Under the pieces are notes generated by a model that saw only the letters and a list, made by a program, of their open reading frames with translations, was not told where the DNA came from and ran no database searches. 64,000 nucleotides of DNA. It comes from Chromatocurvus halotolerans. Its GTDB lineage: Bacteria > Pseudomonadota > Gammaproteobacteria > Pseudomonadales > Halieaceae. The stretch spans positions 1-64,000 of the forward strand of contig NZ_SLWX01000006.1 in NCBI RefSeq assembly GCF_004340525.1, written 5' to 3'. Position 1 is the stretch's first letter. The number at the start of each line of letters is the position of its first letter. The translations under genes were made by a program, and so were the position numbers. Below, in pieces: positions 45,914-54,313 of this stretch.

Positions 45914-47023
45914 TCAGCGCGCTGCGGCTGCCCGACGGGTCTCTGGATCGGCCAGCAACGGACGTCCACCGCCTTCCGGGCGGTCACGCCTGCGGTCGAT
46001 CTTCTCCATCGCCAGCGCCTCCGCCACGGCATCTGTCGATTCCCCGCTGCGATCCGAGCGCTGCAGGACTTCAAGCAGGTTTTTCTCGATTCCCGCCAGA
46101 TGCGCCCTGACCTCGGTCTCCGCCGACCCCAGCCGCTGATGATGGACATCGATAATGCCACCGGCGTTGATCAGGAAGTCGGGGCAGTAGAGTATGCCGC
46201 GGTCCCGCAGACGAGCTGCATCGAGGGGCGTTGCCAGCTGGTTGTTCGCCGCTCCCGCCACAATCCCTGACCGCAGCCGGGGTATTGTCTGCTCATCGAG
46301 CACCGCACCCAGCGCACAGGGCGCGAGAATGTCCGCCTCGCAGAAAAGAATGTCATCCACGTCCACGGGAATCACGCCCAGCAGGTCAGCGGCGCGCTGC
46401 AGGTTGATGGCGCTGACATCGGCACCGTAAACGATCGCGCCGTCATCACGCAGCAGTCGCGCCAGCAGGAAACCGACGTGACCGAGACCCTGAATGGCGA
46501 CGCGCAGACCGGAAGTGCTGTCGACACCCAGCCGATGGGCCACCGCCGCCCGAATTCCGACAAACAGGCCGTACGCGGTGCTCGGCGAGGGATCGCCACC
46601 GTGTTCATTATCGGCAATGCCACTGACATATGGGGTAACGCTTGCCATCTCGCGCAGATCCTCGACCCCGGTACCGGAATCTTCCGCCGCCACGTAACGA
46701 CCGCCCTGGGAATGCACGAACTCGCCCATGGCACGCATGAGCGCAGGTGACTTGTCCTCGCGAGGATTGCCGATGATGACTGACTTGCCGCCACCGAGGG
46801 GCAGGTCTGCCAGGGCAGACTTGTAGGTCATACCCCGGGAGAGACGGAGCACGTCCCGCAGCGCTGCGTCGTCGTCGGGGTAAGGATACATGCGGCAGCC
46901 GCCGACTCCCGGGCCGAGGGTTGTGTTGTGCACTGCAATAATGGCGCGCAGACCTGTTGCCCGGTCGTGACCGAAAGTGACCAACTCGTGATTATCGTAA
47001 GCACTGTCCAGAAAAACGCTCAT
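45914..47023 (-). CDS. leucine/phenylalanine/valine dehydrogenase
   Basis: A 369-aa NAD-dependent amino-acid dehydrogenase. The dimerisation/catalytic half carries GPGVGGCRM and GMTYKSALADLPLGGGKS with the catalytic lysines (about 68 and 80). The Rossmann half follows at IQGLGHVGFLLARLL (about 177-191). It deaminates branched-chain or aromatic amino acids to 2-oxo acids. The next gene upstream, a 2-oxo-acid ferredoxin oxidoreductase on the same strand 45 bp away, can use these products. Confidence 0.93.
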   Translation of the reverse strand: MSVFLDSAYDNHELVTFGHDRATGLRAIIAVHNTTLGPGVGGCRMYPYPDDDAALRDVLRLSRGMTYKSALADLPLGGGKSVIIGNPREDKSPALMRAMGEFVHSQGGRYVAAEDSGTGVEDLREMASVTPYVSGIADNEHGGDPSPSTAYGLFVGIRAAVAHRLGVDSTSGLRVAIQGLGHVGFLLARLLRDDGAIVYGADVSAINLQRAADLLGVIPVDVDDILFCEADILAPCALGAVLDEQTIPRLRSGIVAGAANNQLATPLDAARLRDRGILYCPDFLINAGGIIDVHHQRLGSAETEVRAHLAGIEKNLLEVLQRSDRSGESTDAVAEALAMEKIDRRRDRPEGGGRPLLADPETRRAAAAR

Positions 47024-47068
47024 AAAACCTGTTCCTGCTCCGGATTTCGGGTCGCCTGAAAGATCAGC

Positions 47069-50000
47069 TCAGGCGGCATCGACAAACTGTACGGCTTCTG
47101 CCTCACCGCGAAGGCGGGCAAGAAGCCGGCTGCGCACCACATCGAGCTGCGCGCGATTGCGGTCCTTGACGTGGCCGAAGCCGCGCAGTTTCGCCGGCAG
47201 CGCGGCCAGTTCAACGGCGGTGTCATAATTGTCCTGCGTCAGCCGCGGCACAACGTCATCGAGCAGTTCGAGGTAATCCGCGATATCCGCCCGCTCCTGC
47301 CGCCGCTCTTCCGTGTAACCGAAAATATCCAGCGCTCCGCCGCGCAGGGTTCGCAGCTTCGCCAGCAGTCCGAAGGCGCGCATCATCCAGGGACCGAACT
47401 CGCGCTTCTGCAGATGCCCGGTGTTCGGGTCGCGTTTGCTCAATAGCGGTGGCGCCAGGTGGAAACGAAGTTCGTAATCCCCCTCAAAACGCCGATCGAG
47501 CTCCTTGCGGAACTCCCCGTTGCTATAGAGCCGCGCCACCTCGTACTCATCCTTGTAGGCCATGAGCTTGAACAGGTTGCGCGCCACCACGACGGTCAAT
47601 GACCCGGGCTCACCGGAACGTGCATCGGCTGCACGCACGCGTTCGACATGCGAGCGGTACAGTTCGGCATAAGAGGCATCCTGATAATCCGTGAGGCGGC
47701 GCACACGGTCCTTCACGATATCGTCCACTGACTGCAGTCGCCCGGGTTCAAGTGGCGCCAGATCATCCACCAGCTGCATGACGCGCTCGGGCTGGTTGGC
47801 GTAGCGACGCCCCCACAGGAACGCCTGCCGGTTGAAGTTGATGGCAACGCCGTTCAGCTCAATGGCCTGCCCTAGCGCCTCGGCGGAAACCGGCACCAGG
47901 CCTCGCTGCCAGGCGTAACCGAGCAGAAAAAGATTGGACGCAATCGAATCGCCGAGCAGCTGCGTGGCAATGCGCGAGGAATCCAGAAAGAAGGTCGCCT
48001 CATCGCCGGTCTCGTCGCGCACACGCTGGCGCATGGATTCCGTCGGAAAGCGTGCATCAGGATCCGTGATAAAGGCGGACGTGGGCACCTCGGCATCGTT
48101 GACCACGGCATGGGTGCGTCCATTCGCTACCTTGCCCAGGGCCTCGTAGGTGGAGGTCACGACCAGGTCACAGCCGAGCAGCAGGTCGGCTTCACCCGCA
48201 GGAATGCGCACCGCCTTGATGTCCTCCTGCCGTGCGCTGACGCGGACATGGCTGACGACGGCGCCGAACTTCTGCGCCAGACCGGTCTGGTTCATGGTGG
48301 CGCAACCCTTGCCTTCAATGTGCGCCGCCATCGCCACCAGCGCGGTAATGGTCAGCACACCCGTACCACCGACGCCGGTCACCACGGTATTCCACGGCGT
48401 GTCGAGGGTCGGCAGGGTTGGCTCGGGAAGGGGATCAAACAGCGTGTCGGAGGCCGCGCCAGCGCCGTCGGGCTTGCGCAGCGTGCCGCCAATGACGGAA
48501 ACAAAGCTCGGACAGAAACCGTTGGCGCAGCTGTAGTCCTTGTTGCAGGAGCTCTGGTCAATCTGGCGCTTGCGGCCCAGCTCGGTTTCCTTGGGCACCA
48601 CCGACAGACAGTTGGACTTCACGCTGCAGTCGCCACAGCCTTCGCACACGGCCGGGTTGATAAACAGTCGCTTCGCGGGATCCTCCAGGGAACCCTTGCG
48701 ACGACGGCGGCGTTTTTCCGCGGCGCAGGTCTGGACAAAGACAATGACGGAGGTGCCGCTGTATTCGCGCAGTTCGCGCTGCAGGGCATCCATCTCGTCG
48801 CGGTGATGCAGCGAGTAGCCGGGGACTCCGTGGAACTTGCCCCGCCAGGCATCCGGATAATCACTGACAACCGCAATACGGTGCACGCCCTCGGCGCTGA
48901 CCTGATGCACGACATCGCCGACCGTGAGCGATCCATCAATCGGCTGGCCACCGGTCATTGCCACGGCGTCGTTGTAGAGAATCTTGAAGGTGATATTGAC
49001 CCTGGACGACACGGCAGCGCGGATCGCAAGCAGGCCAGAGTGGAAATACGTGCCGTCACCCAGGTTCTGGAAGACGTGCTTGGTTTCCGTGAAGGGCGCC
49101 TGGCCGATCCAGGTTGCGCCCTCCCCGCCCATTTGCGTGAAGGTGTGCGTCTCGCGGTCCGGCATCCAGGTGGCCATATAGTGACAGCCGATACCACCGA
49201 AGGCCTGGCTGCCCTCGGGCACCCGCGTGGAGGTATTGTGCGGACACCCGGAGCAGAAATGCGGCACCCGCTCGATGCTGTCGCCCGGCCTTGCGAGCGA
49301 CTTCTCCTTGTCTTCAATCCATTGAATACGACGATCCATGGTCTCTGACTGGTAGAACCGGCGGATGCGCGCAGCGATGGCCAGCGCCACCATCGCCGGG
49401 GTCAGTTCTCCGAGGTTGGGCAGCAGGTCGCGACCGTCCTCGTCGAACTCGCCGATGACGCGCGGCCGCGCGGCCACCGGATAGTTGTAGAGCTGCCCCG
49501 TGAGCTGATCTTCAATAATGGAGCGCTTCTCCTCGACCACAAGAATTTCCTCGAGGCCCTCGGCGAAATCATGCGTTGCACGCGGCTCCAGCGGCCAGGG
49601 CATACCGACCTTGTAGACGCGCAAGCCGATCTCCGCGGCGACGCCGTCATCGATACCCATATCCTCCAGCGCCTGCATCACGTCGAGGTAGGATTTTCCG
49701 GATGTAATGATGCCGAGGCGCGGCTTCTCGCAGTCAATCACGATGCGGTTCAGATTGTTGACCCGGGCAAATTCCCGCGCCGCGTAAATCTTGTACTTGT
49801 TGAGACGCAGTTCCTGCTCCAGCGGCTTGTCGGGCCAGCGTGCGTGGACACCATCGGCGGGCAGCTGGAATTCTTCGGGAATGTGGATCTGTATGCGGTT
49901 GGGGTCGAGGTCGGCAGAAATCGCGGAATCCATGTTCTCCGTAATCGCCTTCAGCGCGACCCAGCAGCCGCTGTAGCGGGACAGCTCCCAGCCGAAAATA

Positions 50001-50566
50001 CCCAGATCCAGTACTTCCTGAACGTTGGCGGGACTGAGCACCGGCACCGAGGCGCCGATGAACATGTGCTCTGACTGATGAGGCAGCGTGGAGGATTTGC
50101 AGGCGTGGTCGTCGCCGGCAACAGCCAGCACACCTCCATAGCGGGAGGTGCCAAAGGCGTTGGCATGCTTGATGACGTCCATGCTGCGGTCAACGCCCGG
50201 CCCCTTGCCATACCACATGCTGAAGACGCCGTCGTATTTTGCACCCTTGAAAAGGGTGGTCTGCTGACTGCCCCAGACTGCGGTCGCGGCCAGATCCTCG
50301 TTGATGCCGGGCTGGAACAGGATATTGTCACGCTTGAGATAGGCGGCCGCTTTCCACATGGCCTGATCAACGCCGCCCAGCGGCGATCCCCGATAGCCGG
50401 AGACGAAGCCTGCGGTGTTGAGCCCGGCGTGCTGGTCGCGCTGGCGCTGCAGCATGGGCAGACGCACCAGCGCTTCGATGCCGGTCATGTAGGCCCGAGG
50501 GGCATCCAGTGCATACTTGTCGTCAAGCGATACCTTGCGCAGGGTCTTGCTGTTATCGGCGCCCAT
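47069..50566 (-). CDS. fused indolepyruvate:ferredoxin oxidoreductase
   Basis: A 1165-aa single-chain 2-oxo-acid oxidoreductase. It combines the TPP-dependent alpha-type region (N-terminal FVSGYRGSPLGGVD; central GGEGATWIGQAPF), iron-sulfur cysteines (CSGCPHNTS; CEGCGDCSVKSNC; a later CNKDYSCANGFCPS) and a gamma-type Rossmann region (VVTGVGGTGVLTI). It oxidatively decarboxylates aryl- and branched-chain 2-oxo acids to acyl-CoA. The start at 50566 has GGGAGA upstream. It is divergent from an Lrp regulator, which probably controls it with the dehydrogenase. Confidence 0.93.
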   Translation of the reverse strand: MGADNSKTLRKVSLDDKYALDAPRAYMTGIEALVRLPMLQRQRDQHAGLNTAGFVSGYRGSPLGGVDQAMWKAAAYLKRDNILFQPGINEDLAATAVWGSQQTTLFKGAKYDGVFSMWYGKGPGVDRSMDVIKHANAFGTSRYGGVLAVAGDDHACKSSTLPHQSEHMFIGASVPVLSPANVQEVLDLGIFGWELSRYSGCWVALKAITENMDSAISADLDPNRIQIHIPEEFQLPADGVHARWPDKPLEQELRLNKYKIYAAREFARVNNLNRIVIDCEKPRLGIITSGKSYLDVMQALEDMGIDDGVAAEIGLRVYKVGMPWPLEPRATHDFAEGLEEILVVEEKRSIIEDQLTGQLYNYPVAARPRVIGEFDEDGRDLLPNLGELTPAMVALAIAARIRRFYQSETMDRRIQWIEDKEKSLARPGDSIERVPHFCSGCPHNTSTRVPEGSQAFGGIGCHYMATWMPDRETHTFTQMGGEGATWIGQAPFTETKHVFQNLGDGTYFHSGLLAIRAAVSSRVNITFKILYNDAVAMTGGQPIDGSLTVGDVVHQVSAEGVHRIAVVSDYPDAWRGKFHGVPGYSLHHRDEMDALQRELREYSGTSVIVFVQTCAAEKRRRRRKGSLEDPAKRLFINPAVCEGCGDCSVKSNCLSVVPKETELGRKRQIDQSSCNKDYSCANGFCPSFVSVIGGTLRKPDGAGAASDTLFDPLPEPTLPTLDTPWNTVVTGVGGTGVLTITALVAMAAHIEGKGCATMNQTGLAQKFGAVVSHVRVSARQEDIKAVRIPAGEADLLLGCDLVVTSTYEALGKVANGRTHAVVNDAEVPTSAFITDPDARFPTESMRQRVRDETGDEATFFLDSSRIATQLLGDSIASNLFLLGYAWQRGLVPVSAEALGQAIELNGVAINFNRQAFLWGRRYANQPERVMQLVDDLAPLEPGRLQSVDDIVKDRVRRLTDYQDASYAELYRSHVERVRAADARSGEPGSLTVVVARNLFKLMAYKDEYEVARLYSNGEFRKELDRRFEGDYELRFHLAPPLLSKRDPNTGHLQKREFGPWMMRAFGLLAKLRTLRGGALDIFGYTEERRQERADIADYLELLDDVVPRLTQDNYDTAVELAALPAKLRGFGHVKDRNRAQLDVVRSRLLARLRGEAEAVQFVDAA

Positions 50567-50698
50567 AAGCACTGTCTCCCAGAGAATTCCAACCCCCAAT
50601 TGTTACCCAAACCCGGAGGCATTGTTATTTGATTTGGGGTGCGTTTTTGTCTGTGAACGCATAAAATATGCAGCTAAATAAACTTAATAGGACAGAGT

Positions 50699-51175
50699 AT
50701 GACTTTAAAGCTGAGTAAACAGGATATCGGCATCCTTAAATTGTTGCAGCAGGACGCCACCCGGAGCACTGCCGGCATCGCCGAGCGTGTCAACCTGTCC
50801 CAATCACCCTGCTGGCGACGCATCAACCGTATGGAAGAGGAAGGACTGATCCGTGGCCGCGTGGCTCTGCTGGATCGTTCTGCGCTGGGGATGGACGTGG
50901 TTGTCTTCGCCACCATCAACCTCACCTCCACCGGCCGCCAGAACCTGATGACCTTCGAGCGCGACATCGTGCAGCACCCGGAAGTGATAGAGTGCTACAC
51001 CATGACCGGAATCTGGGACTACATGCTGAAAATCGTCACGCGTGACGTGCGCCACTACGAGTCCTTCGTACGCAACACGCTGACGGCGAGTCCGTCCATC
51101 CGCGAACTGCACTCACACCTTGCGGTCACCGAGATCAAGAACACGACAGAACTGCCGCTGGACACCCAGCTCTGA
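50699..51175 (+). CDS. Lrp/AsnC-family transcriptional regulator
   Basis: A 158-aa regulator with an N-terminal HTH (STAGIAERVNLSQSPCWRRINRM, about 21-43) and a RAM domain (about 70-150) with the usual GIWDYMLKI strand. It is divergent from the oxidoreductase gene across a 132-bp AT-rich region and lies upstream of the aminotransferase/omega-amidase pair. Amino-acid-dependent control of both units is likely. It resembles the Lrp protein at 27.2-27.7 kb in layout. Confidence 0.92.
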   Translation: MTLKLSKQDIGILKLLQQDATRSTAGIAERVNLSQSPCWRRINRMEEEGLIRGRVALLDRSALGMDVVVFATINLTSTGRQNLMTFERDIVQHPEVIECYTMTGIWDYMLKIVTRDVRHYESFVRNTLTASPSIRELHSHLAVTEIKNTTELPLDTQL

Positions 51176-51202
51176 CAGACTCGGCTTCAGGACATCATCA
51201 CT

Positions 51203-52348
51203 ATGCTGCACAGCAAACTTCCCGACATCGGCACCAACATCTTCAGCCGCATGACGGCACTGGCCAGCGAATGTGGCGCCATCAACCTGTCCCAGGGCTT
51301 TCCCGACTTTCCCGCGCCGCAGGCGCTGCGCGAAGCAATGGCCCGGCACGCCATGCACGGCCACAATCAGTATGCACCGCTGGCGGGCCTGCCCGCGCTG
51401 CGCGAGACACTGGCCTCACAGCTGGTGAACGACCGGGGCGTTGACTGCGATCCCGATACCGAGATTACCGTGACACCCGGCGCCACGGTTGCGATTTACT
51501 GCGCAATCACCGCCTGCGTGCACCCAGGAGATGAGGTCATTGTCCTTGACCCCTGCTACGACAGCTATGAGCCCGCCATAACCCTGAGCGGCGGGCGCGC
51601 CGTGCACGTGCCCCTCGACGCACAGACCTTCACGCCCGACTGGGACCGCATCGAGTCAGCGGTCAACCCGAAAACCCGGCTGATCATCGTCAACTCACCG
51701 CACAACCCGACAGGCGCGGTCCTCAGCCGTCATGACCTGCGCTGCCTCGAGACACTGGCGACACGTCACGATCTCTACGTTATCAGCGACGAGGTGTACG
51801 AGTATCTGGTATACGACGACGCCGCGCATCACAGCGTCCTGCAGCTGGAGGGCCTGCGCGAGCGCAGCTTCGCAGTCTTCTCTTTTGGCAAGACGCTGGG
51901 CGTCACGGGCTGGAAAACCGGCTACTGCGTTGCCCCGCCGGCCCTGACATCGGAACTGCGCAAGATCCACCAGTTTGTCTGCTTTGTGGCCGTAACGCCG
52001 GTACAGCAGGCTATCGCCGACTTCCTGCACAGCCTGCCTGGCTACCCCGGCCAGCTGGCAGAGGATTACCAGGCACGGCGCGACCGTTTCTGTAGCGCCC
52101 TTGCCGGCTCGCGCTTCCGGCTCAGGCCCGCTGCGGGGACCTATTTCCAGCTGCTTGACTACCGCGACATCAGTGACCAGCCTGACACAGTGCTGTGCGA
52201 GACTCTGGCGCGGCAGCACGGCGTGGCCTGCGTACCGGTTTCCGTGTTCTCGCAGTCACCCGATCCGGAGCAGCGGCTTCTGCGCTTCTGCTTTGCCAAA
52301 CAGGATTCCCAGCTTGAGGAGGCAGCGCAGCGTCTATGCAGAATCTGA
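51203..52348 (+). CDS. methionine aminotransferase-like class I PLP enzyme
   Basis: A 381-aa aminotransferase: N-terminal NLSQGFPDFPAP, NSPHNPTGAV substrate/PLP contact, the ISDEVYE aspartate-tyrosine pair, and PLP-lysine in SFGKTLGVTGWKTGY (about 231-245). The pattern matches the methionine/glutamine (KAT-III, YbdL) subgroup. It transaminates methionine or glutamine and 2-oxo acids. It overlaps the next gene, an omega-amidase, the classic partner that removes 2-oxoglutaramate. Confidence 0.9.
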   Translation: MLHSKLPDIGTNIFSRMTALASECGAINLSQGFPDFPAPQALREAMARHAMHGHNQYAPLAGLPALRETLASQLVNDRGVDCDPDTEITVTPGATVAIYCAITACVHPGDEVIVLDPCYDSYEPAITLSGGRAVHVPLDAQTFTPDWDRIESAVNPKTRLIIVNSPHNPTGAVLSRHDLRCLETLATRHDLYVISDEVYEYLVYDDAAHHSVLQLEGLRERSFAVFSFGKTLGVTGWKTGYCVAPPALTSELRKIHQFVCFVAVTPVQQAIADFLHSLPGYPGQLAEDYQARRDRFCSALAGSRFRLRPAAGTYFQLLDYRDISDQPDTVLCETLARQHGVACVPVSVFSQSPDPEQRLLRFCFAKQDSQLEEAAQRLCRI

Positions 52349-53112
52349 CCGCAACCCTGGTACAGTGCGAGCTTGCCTGGGAGTCCCCGGCGCAGAATCG
52401 CGAGCATCTGGAATCGCTCATCGCCGGCGAGCGCGACAACACGGATATCGTTGTCCTGCCGGAGATGTTCACCACCGGTTTCTCCATGAATGCCGAGGGC
52501 AATGCCGAACCACCAGGAGGAGACACCGAACAATGGCTGCGGAGAATGGCGGCAGCGCTGAACTGCGCCGTTACCGGCAGCATCGCCACGCGCGACGGCA
52601 ATGCGGTGTTCAACCGCATGCTGTTTGCCACGCCCGATAGCGTTACGCATTACGACAAGCGCCATCTGTTCCGCATGGCGGGCGAGGAGCAGCACTATGC
52701 GCCGGGCCACAGCCGTGTCTGCGTGACGTGGCGCGGCTGGCGCGTGCTGCTGCAGGTCTGCTACGATTTGAGGTTTCCCGTGTTCAGCCGCAACCGCGGG
52801 GATTACGATCTCGCGCTGTACGTCGCCAACTGGCCGGTCGCCCGCCGCGAGCACTGGCGCTGCCTGCTGCAGGCGCGGGCGATTGAGAACCTGGCGTGCG
52901 TGGTCGGGGTCAACCGGGTCGGCGAGGACGGCAATGGGCTTCACTATTCCGGCGACAGTCTCGCTCTCGACGCACATGGCCATCACCTCGCCGACATGAA
53001 AGAAGGTGCGGAAACCCGCCGTGTGACCTTTGATGCAGAGGCACTGGCGGCTCACCGGGAGCGCTTCCCCTTTCATCTCGACGCCGATGATTTTTCCTTG
53101 CCCGCTTCGTGA
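52336..53112 (+). CDS. omega-amidase (YafV-like nitrilase family)
   Basis: A 258-aa C-N hydrolase with the Glu-Lys-Cys triad visible: VVLPEMFTTGF (E about 37), YDKRHLF (K about 99) and LLQVCYDLRFP (C about 139). It hydrolyses 2-oxoglutaramate or 2-oxosuccinamate formed by glutamine/asparagine transamination, pulling the upstream aminotransferase forward. The 13-bp overlap with that gene supports a joint role, for example in methionine salvage. Confidence 0.9.
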   Translation: MQNLTATLVQCELAWESPAQNREHLESLIAGERDNTDIVVLPEMFTTGFSMNAEGNAEPPGGDTEQWLRRMAAALNCAVTGSIATRDGNAVFNRMLFATPDSVTHYDKRHLFRMAGEEQHYAPGHSRVCVTWRGWRVLLQVCYDLRFPVFSRNRGDYDLALYVANWPVARREHWRCLLQARAIENLACVVGVNRVGEDGNGLHYSGDSLALDAHGHHLADMKEGAETRRVTFDAEALAAHRERFPFHLDADDFSLPAS

Positions 53113-53205
53113 TACAACTGGGTAGTATCAACGTAAGGAGTTATAATTTTCGAGTTATCAGGGGCTTGCACGTCGCCCGCCACCAGAAACGGACATAATA
53201 CTGTC

Positions 53206-54312
53206 ATGCGACACAATACATGCCTCTTCCGCCACACTGTCGTGGTGCTGCTTCTCAGCGTTGCTGCCTGTGGCGAGAAGACCGCAACGGGTGAAAATGA
53301 TTCCCCCCAGCGCTCGCGATCCGTGCCGGTAGCGGCGGCGCCATTGTCCTACCAGAACCTGACCACCCGGTTGGAAGCTGTAGGTACATCAGAGGCTCTG
53401 AAAAGCATTTCCCTGTTCCCGGAGGCCGCGGGCGAAGTCGTCGCCGTGCATTTCAAGCCCGGTGACTTCGTGAAACGCGGCGATACCCTTCTGGAGCTCG
53501 AGTCGCGGGACCAGGAGCTGGCACTGGAACTGGCCAGCGTAAGGCTTGAGGAAACCCGGCGGTTGTTCGACCGCTATGACCGCGCCAATCGCAGCGTCGA
53601 TCTGACGGTCCCCGAAACCACCGTTGATACCGCGCGCACCGCGCTGGAGACCGCGCGCATCGAGCGCGATCTCGCACAGGTCGCACTGGAGCGACGTTTC
53701 ATCAACGCACCGTTCTCCGGACACGTGGGCATCACGGATGTGGAGGTCGGTGACCGCGTCGACACCACATCGGTCATTACCACGCTGGATGATCGCAGCG
53801 CGCTGCAGGTCACGTTTGACGCGCCAGAGTCTTTCGTGGGTCAGCTTGCCGTGAACGACCCGGTGGACGTCACCACCTGGCGCGACAGCGAGAGCACGGT
53901 GCAGGGAGAGGTCATTGAGGTGGATTCGCGGATCAACCCGGTATCCCGCGCCTTCCGTGTGCGCGCCCGCGTGCCCAACGAGGGCGACGAGCTGCGCCCG
54001 GGAATGAGTTTCCGCGTTGCCCTGCTGCTGGATCGGGGACGCTTCCCCGCCGTCTCGGAGGTCGCGGTTCAGTGGGGCGCAAACGGCGCCTTCGTCTGGG
54101 TGGCAGAGGATGACAAGGCACGTCGCGTGCCGGTGCGGCTGGTGGAGCGTGTCGACGGCAGCATCCTTGTTGAGGGAAATCTGGCCCAGGGGGACATGGT
54201 CATCGGCGAGGGCGTACAGTCCATGCGCGAAGGCATTGCCCTTCGGGTGATCGATGCGCGTGCCGTGGCCCGGGATGCGCGTGACGCGCCTGAAACCCGG
54301 TCCGAGTCCTGA
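53206..54312 (+). CDS. RND efflux periplasmic adaptor lipoprotein
   Basis: A 368-aa membrane-fusion protein. The N-terminus has a lipoprotein-type signal (hydrophobic stretch then LSVAAC, Cys about 22). A biotinyl-lipoyl half (VVAVHFKPGDFVKRGDTLLELE), a coiled-coil hairpin, and the second lipoyl half (VGDRVDTTSVI) followed by a beta-barrel domain are present. It bridges the RND pump encoded immediately downstream to an outer-membrane channel encoded elsewhere. Confidence 0.92.
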   Translation: MRHNTCLFRHTVVVLLLSVAACGEKTATGENDSPQRSRSVPVAAAPLSYQNLTTRLEAVGTSEALKSISLFPEAAGEVVAVHFKPGDFVKRGDTLLELESRDQELALELASVRLEETRRLFDRYDRANRSVDLTVPETTVDTARTALETARIERDLAQVALERRFINAPFSGHVGITDVEVGDRVDTTSVITTLDDRSALQVTFDAPESFVGQLAVNDPVDVTTWRDSESTVQGEVIEVDSRINPVSRAFRVRARVPNEGDELRPGMSFRVALLLDRGRFPAVSEVAVQWGANGAFVWVAEDDKARRVPVRLVERVDGSILVEGNLAQGDMVIGEGVQSMREGIALRVIDARAVARDARDAPETRSES

Positions 54313-54313
54313 C

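Noticed and set aside
48110-49348. 412-aa plus-strand frame
   Set aside because: Antisense shadow of the indolepyruvate oxidoreductase.
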